The notes under the pieces: model-generated
Seen by the model: only the letters and a program-made list of their open reading frames with translations
The model's database searches: none
Told to the model about the DNA's origin: nothing
From: Poindextera sp035294785
Lineage (GTDB): Bacteria; Pseudomonadota; Alphaproteobacteria; Caulobacterales; Caulobacteraceae
NCBI GenBank assembly: GCA_035294785.1
Contig: DATGKF010000034.1
Coordinates: forward strand, 1 to 12,921
Reading direction: 5' to 3'
DNA: 12,921 nt
Shown here: positions 6,581-12,921 of the stretch, piece by piece
Layout: each line of letters begins with the position of its first letter
Numbering within the stretch: position 1 is the stretch's first letter
Translations under genes and position numbers: made by a program

Positions 6581-8590
6581 ATGGCGACCATGACCACCGA
6601 CCACAGTCCAGCGGCCATCAGGCGGCCCGCGCGGCGGATTCCCGCGCCTCTCTTGTGGACCGGCGGCGTTATCATCACGATCGTCGCCCTCGTCGCGATC
6701 TTCCTCGCCTGGTTCAACTGGAACATGCTGCGTGGCCCGATCGCCGCGGAGGCCTCCGCGGCCACCGGCCGGTCCGTCCGCATCGACGGCGACCTGAGCG
6801 TCCATCTCTGGTCGCTCACGCCCTCCGCGACGGTGCGCGAGCTCAAGATTAGCAATCCGCGCTGGATGCGCGGCGGCGGCGATATGGCCGACATCGACAG
6901 CCTGACGGTCTCGGCGCGCCTCTGGCCGTTGCTGGTTGGCCGAGTCGACCTGACGCGCATCCAGGCCGAGGGACCAAAGCTCAGCCTCTATCGCGACGCC
7001 GGGGGCCGCGCGAACTGGACCATGGGCGACCCGAACCGACCGGCGAAGCTGCCGCCGATCCAGCACTTCGTGATCAACGACGGGCGCATCCACTTCGTCG
7101 ACGTCAAACGCAACCTGGTCATCGACGGGACGATGCAGTCGAACGAGACCGGCGGCGGCCGCGGCGTATTTCACCTGACAGGGCAGGGGTCGCTGAACCG
7201 CGAGCCTTTCAACCTCGTCGTCACCGGCGGGCCGCTCATCGACGTGCGCCGCGACCGCCCCTACCGCTTCAGCGCCGATCTGCGGGCCGGCGAGACCCAC
7301 GTGTTGGCCGCCGGCGATCTGCCGAAGCCGTTCGACTTCAGCCTCGTCCAGGCGCACCTCGACATCACTGGCCAGAACTTCGCCGACCTCTATGACCTGA
7401 CGGGCCTGGCCCTGCCGACGACGCCGCCCTACCGGCTGAGCGGCGAGATCGCCCGCGACCAGCACCGCTATACGTTTCGGAACGTGGTCGGTCACATGGG
7501 CTCGAGCGACGTCGCTGGGATGTTCGTCGTCGACCACCGGGATGGCCGGCCCGACCTGCACGCGACCCTGCGTTCGCGGCGGCTCGACACGGCCGACCTG
7601 GGCACGCTGCTGGGCGCGCCGCCGCGGACCGGCAAGACCGCGACGCAGGCCGCGGACGCCGCGCGCCTCGCCAGCCAAGGTCACATCCTCCCCGACACGC
7701 GGCTCGACGTTCGCCGCGTCCGCCAGATGGACGCCGTCGTGCACTACCGCGCCGACTCCCTCCTGGCGCGCAAGGGCCTGCCGCTCACGGGATTCTCGCT
7801 CGATCTGGTGCTCGACCACGGGGTGATGACCGCCGAGCCCTTCGCTTTCACCCTCCCGCACGGCTCGGTGACCGGCCACGTGCGGATCGACGCCCGCAAG
7901 GACACCCCCTACACCGACGCCGACGTGCGGGTGACCAACATCCACGCCGAGGACTTCTTCCACGCCGCCTCGGCCGCCGCGCCGCTCGCCGGCCTCATCG
8001 AGGCGCGCGTCCAGCTGCACGGGCCCGGCGCCTCGGTGCACGACGCCGCGGCGAACGCCAACGGCAGCTTCACGGTCGTCGCCCCGCACGCGCAGATCCG
8101 CAAAGCGCTGGCCGAGCTGCTCGGCGTCGACGTGATCAAGGGCCTCGGCCTCTACCTCTCGCACGACCAGAGCCAGACCGACGTCCGTTGCGCGGTCGCC
8201 GACTTCCAGGCCAACCACGGCCTGCTCACCGCCCGCACCCTGGTTCTGGACACCAACCCGGTGCTCTCGACCGGCAAGGGGACGATCGACCTGCGCAACG
8301 AGACGCTCGATCTCGCGCTGACCGGCCACCCCAAGCGGTTCCAGCTCATCCGGCTGGCCTCGCCGATCACGGTGAGCGGTCATCTGAAGTCGCCGAAGGT
8401 CGGCGTGAAGGCCGGCGGCGCGCCCGCCCAGGCGGCCGTCGCGGTGGTGCTCGGCGCGCTCATAAACCCGCTGGCGGCTGTGCTGCCGTTCGTCGATCCG
8501 GGTCTGGCGAAGAACGCCGATTGCGCGACCCTCGTCGCCCAGGCGCAGCACCAGGGGGCGCCGGTTCGCGTCGCCCAGACCACGCGCTAG
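6581..8590 (+). CDS. AsmA family protein (envelope)
   Basis: A 669-residue protein with a short basic N-terminus, one transmembrane segment (about 23-45) and a long periplasmic part typical of AsmA/YhjG-type proteins. Right after the membrane segment comes the usual AsmA opening: GPIAAEASAATGRSVRIDG, then LKISNP, then MADIDSLTVSARLWPLL. The C-terminal AsmA_2-like region includes KGTIDLRNETLDLALTGHPK and ends in NADCATLVAQA, a recurrent tail in this subfamily. AsmA-like proteins are elongated beta-rich proteins linked to outer-membrane assembly and phospholipid transport between membranes; this member's exact role is unknown. The start is ATG 6581 with GAGG 7 nt upstream; ATG 6590 is possible. 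It follows the kinase gene by 79 bp but appears to have its own promoter. An inverted repeat covers its stop codon. Confidence 0.9.
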   Translation: MATMTTDHSPAAIRRPARRIPAPLLWTGGVIITIVALVAIFLAWFNWNMLRGPIAAEASAATGRSVRIDGDLSVHLWSLTPSATVRELKISNPRWMRGGGDMADIDSLTVSARLWPLLVGRVDLTRIQAEGPKLSLYRDAGGRANWTMGDPNRPAKLPPIQHFVINDGRIHFVDVKRNLVIDGTMQSNETGGGRGVFHLTGQGSLNREPFNLVVTGGPLIDVRRDRPYRFSADLRAGETHVLAAGDLPKPFDFSLVQAHLDITGQNFADLYDLTGLALPTTPPYRLSGEIARDQHRYTFRNVVGHMGSSDVAGMFVVDHRDGRPDLHATLRSRRLDTADLGTLLGAPPRTGKTATQAADAARLASQGHILPDTRLDVRRVRQMDAVVHYRADSLLARKGLPLTGFSLDLVLDHGVMTAEPFAFTLPHGSVTGHVRIDARKDTPYTDADVRVTNIHAEDFFHAASAAAPLAGLIEARVQLHGPGASVHDAAANANGSFTVVAPHAQIRKALAELLGVDVIKGLGLYLSHDQSQTDVRCAVADFQANHGLLTARTLVLDTNPVLSTGKGTIDLRNETLDLALTGHPKRFQLIRLASPITVSGHLKSPKVGVKAGGAPAQAAVAVVLGALINPLAAVLPFVDPGLAKNADCATLVAQAQHQGAPVRVAQTTR

Positions 8591-8608
8591 CGCGCCGGCG
8601 CCCTAGCG
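8585..8608. terminator. Dyad over the AsmA stop codon, possible terminator
   Basis: CGCTAG (8585-8590) and CTAGCG (8603-8608) flank the self-complementary GCGCCGGCGC (8592-8601). All share one centre, at 8596.5, with a single C-C mismatch. The TAG stop of the AsmA gene (8588-8590) lies in the left arm. There is no loop beyond the few central bases and no T-run downstream. It could therefore be a weak or Rho-assisted terminator, an mRNA 3' end structure, or a protein-binding dyad. Confidence 0.35.
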
Positions 8609-8647
8609 GGCCTTGGCCTTGCGCCCCTTTGCATCCTAAGGTTTGGC

Positions 8648-8678
8648 CGAGACGCCGGCCGAACCTCGAGACGCCGGC
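8648..8678 (+). repeat. 12-bp direct repeat upstream of the acyl-CoA ligase gene
   Basis: CGAGACGCCGGC occurs at 8648-8659 and again at 8667-8678, offset by 19 bp, close to two helical turns. The pair sits 16-47 bp before the start codon, a position suited to a regulator site over a promoter or leader. I could not recognise a known operator. The sequence is GC-rich, so chance or a small duplication is possible. Confidence 0.35.
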
Positions 8679-8694
8679 GCACGTGGAGTGACGC

Positions 8695-10293
8695 ATGACC
8701 GACACCGCAACGATGACCGAGCTGCCCGACGCCGCGCGCCTCGCCGAGCTCGCCGCTCAGGGCATGCTGCCGGCCCTCTACGCCAAGCTGAAGCCGAACG
8801 CGGTCTCGGTTTACGGCGCGCACAGCCAGCGCACGTTCGCCGAGCTGAACGCCAACGCCAACCGGCTGGTGGCGGCGCTCGCCCGCGCCGGCGTCGGCGC
8901 CGGCGACCACATCGCGCTCGCCTGCGGCAACACGGTCGAGTTCGTCGAGGTGCTGGCCGCCGTCTGGCGCTCGGGCCTCAGACTGACGCCGATCAACTGG
9001 CACCTGAGCCCGCCGGAGGTCGCCTATATCGTCTCCGACTGCCAGGCGAAGGCCTTCATCTGTCAGGCCGACTTCGCGGCCGCCGGCCTCGCCTCGGTGA
9101 ACGACAACCTCAAGATCAAGCTCGCCATCGGCGGCGAGATCGAGGGCTTCTCCAGCTACGAGAAGGCGCTGGCCGCCGAGAGCGACGCCGACCCGGCGAA
9201 CCCGGTGCACGGCAACACCATGATGTACACCTCCGGCACAACCGGCCGGCCGAAGGGCGTCTACCGCGCCCGCACCATGGTCATGCCGCCCTCCTGGGGC
9301 GAGGGCTCGCCCTCGGGCTATCGCTTCAACGAGGACGTGAACATGTGCAGCGGGCCGGCCTATCACGCCGCGCCACTGGCCTTCGACATCGCCCAGCCGC
9401 TGAACTCCGGCATCACCATCGTCATGATGGAGCGCTTCGATCCCGAGGGGTGCCTAAAGACCATCGAAAAGTACAAGGTCACCCACACGCACATGGTCGC
9501 GACCATGTTCCAGCGCATCCTGGCTCTGCCGAAGGCGGTCCGCGACAAGTACGACCTCTCCAGCCTGCGCCGCATCCTGCACGGCGCCGCCCCGACGCCG
9601 CCGGAGATCAAGCGGGCGATGATCGAGTGGCTGGGTCCGATCCTGGTCGAGTACTACGCGGCCTCGGAAGGCGGCGGGAACTTCCTCATCGACAGCCACG
9701 AATGGCTGAAGAAGCCGGGCAGCGTCGGCAAGCTCATCCCCGGCTCAGGGACCCGTCTGGTCGACGAACAGGGAAACGATGTGCCGCAGGGCGAGGTCGG
9801 GGTCATCTACTTTCCGCACAGCCCGATCGCGCGCTTCGAGTACTTCAACGACAAGGAAAAGACCAAGGCGGCGGAGTCCCCGACCGGCGAGCATTTCACC
9901 GTCGGCGACATGGGCTACGTGGACGAGGACGGCTATCTCTTCCTCACCGGCCGCACGGCCGAGTGCATCATCTCCGGCGGGGTGAACATCTACCCGCAGG
10001 AGATCGACAACGAGTTCGTGCGCCATCCGGCCGTGCGCGAGACCTGCACGGTCGGCGTGCCCAACGACGAGTGGGGCGAGGAGGTGAAGGCGGTTATCGC
10101 CCTCTACCCCGGCTACACGCCCTCGCCGGAGCTGGCCAATGAGCTGCTCGACTTCATTCGGCCCAACCTCGCCGGCTACAAGATGCCGCGCAGCGTCGAC
10201 TTCGTCGACGACATCCCCCGCTCCGAAGCCGGCAAGGTGCAGCGGCGGCAGGTGCGCGCGCCCTACTGGGCCGGCCGCGACAAGCAGATCTGA
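8695..10293 (+). CDS. AMP-binding acyl-CoA synthetase (fatty-acid-CoA ligase type)
   Basis: A member of the acyl-adenylate-forming (ANL) family, 532 residues, which activates a carboxylic acid with ATP and joins it to coenzyme A. The phosphate-binding loop is MYTSGTTGRPKGV (177-189). The A5 region is EYYAASEGGG (319-328). The hinge region is LTGRTAECIISGGVNIYPQEID, and the C-terminal catalytic lysine is in AGKVQRR (about Lys514). The hinge reads GRTAECI, not the common GRKKD[LM]I, as seen in some steroid- and fatty-acid-type FadD relatives. The substrate cannot be read from sequence; medium/long-chain fatty or aromatic acids are likely. GGAG at 8685-8688 lies 6 nt before the ATG. It leads a tight gene run with the lipase (13 bp) and the ABC ATPase, suggesting that lipase-released acids are activated here. 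General function is firm. Confidence 0.92.
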   Translation: MTDTATMTELPDAARLAELAAQGMLPALYAKLKPNAVSVYGAHSQRTFAELNANANRLVAALARAGVGAGDHIALACGNTVEFVEVLAAVWRSGLRLTPINWHLSPPEVAYIVSDCQAKAFICQADFAAAGLASVNDNLKIKLAIGGEIEGFSSYEKALAAESDADPANPVHGNTMMYTSGTTGRPKGVYRARTMVMPPSWGEGSPSGYRFNEDVNMCSGPAYHAAPLAFDIAQPLNSGITIVMMERFDPEGCLKTIEKYKVTHTHMVATMFQRILALPKAVRDKYDLSSLRRILHGAAPTPPEIKRAMIEWLGPILVEYYAASEGGGNFLIDSHEWLKKPGSVGKLIPGSGTRLVDEQGNDVPQGEVGVIYFPHSPIARFEYFNDKEKTKAAESPTGEHFTVGDMGYVDEDGYLFLTGRTAECIISGGVNIYPQEIDNEFVRHPAVRETCTVGVPNDEWGEEVKAVIALYPGYTPSPELANELLDFIRPNLAGYKMPRSVDFVDDIPRSEAGKVQRRQVRAPYWAGRDKQI

Positions 10294-10306
10294 AGGAGAA
10301 ACGGCG

Positions 10307-11215
10307 ATGGCCACACGCGCCTTGGTGCTCAGCGGCGGCGGCCCGGTGGGCATCGCCTGGGAATCCGGTCTGGTCGGCGGCCTCGCCGCGGCGGGCGTCG
10401 ATCTCTCGCAAGCCGACTTCATCTTGGGCACGTCGGCGGGCTCCTTCGTGGGCGCACGGCTGGCGATGGGAACCTCGCCGGAGGCGCTCGCCGCGCCCTT
10501 CCTGGCCATGAGCGAGGCGGCGCCGCCGCCGCTGCCGGCCAGCGGGCCTGCGCCCAAGGCCGAGCCCGCGCGGCCGCCCAACACCGCGCTGCTCATGCGG
10601 CGGATGGAGCAGGCGCAGGCCAGCGGCAAGTCGGCCGAAGGCATCCGGGCCGAGATCGGCGCCTTCGCCCTCGAGGCGGAGACCGTCAGCGAGGACGCCT
10701 TCATCAAGAGCTTCGGCCGCTTCCTGAGCGAGCTGCCCGAGAACGCCTGGCCCGAGAAAGGCTACGCCTGCACGGCCGTCGATGCGCTGGACGGGTCCTT
10801 CCATCTCTGGACCAAAGAGAGCGGCGTCGGCCTCGCCCGCGCCGTCGCCTCCAGCTGCAGCGTGCCCGGCATCTATCCGCCGATCACCATCAAGGGTCGC
10901 CGCTACATCGACGGGGGCATGCGCTCGGGCTCGAACGCCGACAAGGCGACGGGCTACGATCGCGTGGTGCTGATCGCCATCCGCGCCGGCGCCGAGGGCC
11001 CGCTCGCCGAGCGCGCCAGAGAGCGCCTCGACGGCGAGGTGAAGGTGCTCACCGACGCCGGCGCCAAGGTCGAGGTGCTCTATCCCGACGAGGCCTCCAT
11101 CGCGGCCTTCGGCGTCAACATGATGGACGCCCGTCGCCGCCCCGCCGCCGCCAAGGCCGGCTACGCCCAGGGCAAGGCCGGCGCCGATGCGCTCAAGGCC
11201 TTCTGGGCGGCCTGA
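10307..11215 (+). CDS. Patatin-like phospholipase / lipase
   Basis: A 302-residue patatin-family hydrolase, expected to release fatty acids from lipids with a Ser-Asp dyad. The oxyanion loop is LSGGGPVGIAW (8-18), the nucleophile elbow is GTSAG with Ser43, and the second catalytic residue is Asp202 in YIDGGMRSG. There is no signal peptide or membrane segment, so a cytoplasmic location is likely. AAGGAG at 10293-10298 overlaps the stop codon of the ligase gene and sits 8 nt before ATG 10307, which fixes the start. The same frame is open further upstream inside the ligase gene, but without a signal. The oxyanion loop has Val where Arg or Lys is common in patatins. A helical insert of about 70 residues rich in Ala, Pro and Glu follows the elbow. 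Cotranscription with the acyl-CoA ligase suggests lipid turnover. The exact substrate is unknown. Confidence 0.9.
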   Translation: MATRALVLSGGGPVGIAWESGLVGGLAAAGVDLSQADFILGTSAGSFVGARLAMGTSPEALAAPFLAMSEAAPPPLPASGPAPKAEPARPPNTALLMRRMEQAQASGKSAEGIRAEIGAFALEAETVSEDAFIKSFGRFLSELPENAWPEKGYACTAVDALDGSFHLWTKESGVGLARAVASSCSVPGIYPPITIKGRRYIDGGMRSGSNADKATGYDRVVLIAIRAGAEGPLAERARERLDGEVKVLTDAGAKVEVLYPDEASIAAFGVNMMDARRRPAAAKAGYAQGKAGADALKAFWAA

Positions 11216-11232
11216 GGGGTCAGGCCAAGCCC

Positions 11233-12288
11233 ATGGGTCTGATGATCGGCGGCGTCTCCAAGCGCTTCGGCGCGCACACGGCGCTCGCCGATGTCTCGCT
11301 CCGCGTCGAGCCCGGCGCCTTCCTGGCCGTGCTCGGGCCGTCGGGCTCGGGCAAGACGACGCTCCTGCGCGTGCTCGCCGGCCTCGAGCGGCCGGACTCA
11401 GGCCAAGTCCGCTTCGACGGCGAGGATCTCCTCGCGCTGCCGGCCCGGGCCCGCCGGGTCGGCATGGTCTTCCAGCACTACGCCCTTTTCACCCACATGA
11501 CGGTCGCGAAGAACATCGCTTTCGGGCTCAGCGTGCGGCCGGGCGGGTCGCCGGCGCGCGAGGCGATCGCCGCCACGGTCGAGCGGCTGCTTGGGCTGGT
11601 GCAACTGGAGGGCCTCGGCGGGCGCTATCCGTCTGAGCTCTCCGGCGGCCAGCAGCAGCGTGTGGCGCTGGCCCGCGCGCTCGCCATCGAGCCGCGCCTG
11701 CTGCTGCTCGACGAGCCCTTCGGCGCCCTCGACGCCAAGGTGCGCAAGGGCCTGCGCCAGTGGCTGCGCAGCGTCCACACCGAGACCGGCGTCACCACCC
11801 TCTTCGTCACCCACGACCAGGACGAGGCCATGGACCTAGCCGACCACGTCGCCATCCTGCGCGACGGCCGCATCGAGCAGGTCGGCTCGCCGCAGATGCT
11901 GGACGAGCACCCGGCGTCCGCGTTCGTCTTCGACTTCCTCGGCGACGCCAACCGCCGGCCGTGCACGGTCGACGGGGCCTTGGCGATGCTCGACGGCTAC
12001 GCCGCGCCGGCCGTGACGGCGAACGGCCTCGCCGGCCCCGCCACGGCGTGGTTCCGCCCGCACGAGACGACGCTCGAACCGACCGGCGAGGGCTTGGCCG
12101 TCACCATCACCGCCATCGCCCTCAAGGGCGCGACCGTCCGCATCGAATGCCGCGACCCCGACGGCCGCCTCTACGACGCCGACCGCCCCCGCGGTTCGCC
12201 GCTGACATCACTCGCGGTCGGCTCCGCTGCAAAGCTCAAGGCGGCGCGCGTCGTTGCGTTCCCGGAGAGCGACACAGGCGTGGGCTAG
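11233..12288 (+). CDS. cysA: ABC transporter ATP-binding protein, CysA (sulfate/thiosulfate) type
   Basis: The nucleotide-binding subunit of an importer, 351 residues. Walker A is GPSGSGKTT (35-43), the Q-loop region is MVFQHYALFTHMTV, the signature is LSGGQQQR (136-143), Walker B is LLLLDEPFGALD with Glu161, and the switch histidine is His194 in TLFVTHDQDEA. The order FQHYALF...HMTV, DAKVRKGLRQWLR and FVFDFLGDANR closely follows CysA of sulfate importers. The C-terminal third is a TOBE-like regulatory domain with WFRPHE. No permease (cysT/cysW) or sulfate-binding protein gene is next to it, and it instead trails a lipid-acting gene pair by 17 bp. It may energise a distant sulfate permease or serve another transporter. 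Substrate is therefore less sure than the family. The stop codons of this gene and the convergent peptidase gene are 3 bp apart. Confidence 0.88.
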   Translation: MGLMIGGVSKRFGAHTALADVSLRVEPGAFLAVLGPSGSGKTTLLRVLAGLERPDSGQVRFDGEDLLALPARARRVGMVFQHYALFTHMTVAKNIAFGLSVRPGGSPAREAIAATVERLLGLVQLEGLGGRYPSELSGGQQQRVALARALAIEPRLLLLDEPFGALDAKVRKGLRQWLRSVHTETGVTTLFVTHDQDEAMDLADHVAILRDGRIEQVGSPQMLDEHPASAFVFDFLGDANRRPCTVDGALAMLDGYAAPAVTANGLAGPATAWFRPHETTLEPTGEGLAVTITAIALKGATVRIECRDPDGRLYDADRPRGSPLTSLAVGSAAKLKAARVVAFPESDTGVG

Positions 12289-12291
12289 GCC

Positions 12292-12921
12292 CTAAGGCGC
12301 CGCTTCTTCCAGATACCGCCGTCGCACATGCCGCTTGAACGCGTCGGTCGAGAGCGGGCCGCCGGTGGCGTCGGCGACCAGGGTGGCGAAGTCGACCAGG
12401 CTGGCGCGTTCGTGCACCCGCGGTTTCACCCAGGCGAAGTAGGGCTTGAAGTCGCCCTGGCCGAGGGCCGGCAGGATCGAGGCGTCGTCGCGATTGGCCG
12501 CCTCGAACAGCTGCGCCGCCAGCATCGAGCCCATGGCGTAGTTGGGGAAGTAGCCGAAGAGGCCCGCCGCCCAGTGGATGTCCTGCAGGCAGCCGCGCGC
12601 CAGGTCCGGCGGGCGGCGGCCGAGCAGGCTCTCGAACATGTCGTCCCATGCGCCGGGGATGTCGGCGACGCTGAGGTCGCCCTTGAGCAGCGCCTGCTCC
12701 AGCCGGTAGCGCATGATCACGTGCAGCGGATAGCTGATCTCGTCGGCCTCGACGCGGATGTAGTCGTTGTCGAGCCGCCGCCAGGCGTTCAGCACGTTGG
12801 CGAACGACCAGACGGCCGCATCGCCGCCGAACGCCTCGGCCATGAGCGGCGCGAGGAATCCCAGGAACTCGCGGCTGCGGCCCGCCATCATCTCCAGCGA
12901 CAGCGACTGGCTCTCGTGCAC
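12292..12921 (-). CDS. M32 carboxypeptidase Taq, C-terminal part (cut by window edge)
   Basis: A metallocarboxypeptidase of family M32, releasing C-terminal amino acids from peptides in the cytoplasm. Only the last 209 or so residues are inside the window; the N-terminal part, with the HEXXH zinc motif, lies beyond the right edge. Visible family marks are HESQS at the edge, DEISYPLHVIMRYRLE, GCLQDIHWAAGLFGYFPNYAMGS and the final helices ending RRRYLEEAAP. An ATG exists at the edge, but HESQS is an internal motif in complete M32 proteins, so that is not the true start. The gene converges on cysA with 3 bp between stops and has no obvious functional link to it. Confidence 0.92.
   Translation of the reverse strand: MHESQSLSLEMMAGRSREFLGFLAPLMAEAFGGDAAVWSFANVLNAWRRLDNDYIRVEADEISYPLHVIMRYRLEQALLKGDLSVADIPGAWDDMFESLLGRRPPDLARGCLQDIHWAAGLFGYFPNYAMGSMLAAQLFEAANRDDASILPALGQGDFKPYFAWVKPRVHERASLVDFATLVADATGGPLSTDAFKRHVRRRYLEEAAP

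Noticed and set aside
10139..10306. An N-terminal extension of the patatin frame into the ligase gene
   Set aside because: It overlaps the conserved ligase C-terminus and lacks a ribosome site; ATG 10307 has AAGGAG at ideal spacing and begins the patatin fold.
12292..12921. Treating the M32 fragment as a complete short gene from the ATG at the edge
   Set aside because: The HESQS motif next to it is internal in M32 enzymes and the zinc-binding HEXXH is missing, so the rest of the gene lies outside the window.

Overview
The window is very GC-rich, densely coding bacterial DNA. Strong third-position GC bias, an HRXXN-type histidine kinase, a GH15/otsA/otsB trehalose cluster and two sequences resembling alphaproteobacterial EcfG (general stress sigma factor) promoters all point to an Alphaproteobacterium. 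A member of the Caulobacteraceae (Caulobacter/Phenylobacterium-like) is my best guess, inferred from gene style and not proven. There are nine genes: eight complete and one cut by the right edge. I see no tRNA, rRNA, CRISPR array, insertion sequence or phage gene.

Layout. Positions 1-165 hold no gene I can support, only inverted repeats: a GCCAAG/CTTGGC repeat, a GC hairpin, and a CCCCGCG/CGCGGGG hairpin followed by a T-run when read in the direction of otsA. Positions 166-5797 are a trehalose block: otsA (-), an MFS transporter (+), a GH15 glucoamylase/trehalase-like enzyme (-) and otsB (-). OtsA makes trehalose-6-phosphate and OtsB dephosphorylates it. The GH15 enzyme may cleave trehalose or an alpha-glucan. 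Divergent from otsB is a small soluble HRXXN histidine kinase without a sensor domain (5809-6501), followed by an AsmA-family envelope protein (6581-8590). Positions 8695-12288 look like a three-gene operon (+): a fatty-acyl-CoA-ligase-like enzyme, a patatin-like lipase and an orphan CysA-type ABC ATPase. The right edge holds the C-terminal part of an M32 carboxypeptidase on the minus strand.

How it may fit together. Trehalose synthesis is a classic output of the alphaproteobacterial general stress response, and HRXXN kinases are the kinase class that feeds PhyR/EcfG. An EcfG-like promoter (GGAAC, 17 nt, TGTT) lies in front of otsA. A second (GGAAC, 18 nt, CGTT) lies in front of the AsmA gene, just after the HRXXN kinase. 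The left half of the window may therefore be a stress-regulated osmoprotectant and envelope locus with its own kinase. That is inference from motifs and gene order. The most unusual single point is the GH15 gene: the conserved N-terminus and a well-placed AAGGAG lead to an ACG codon, with no ATG, GTG or TTG at that place.
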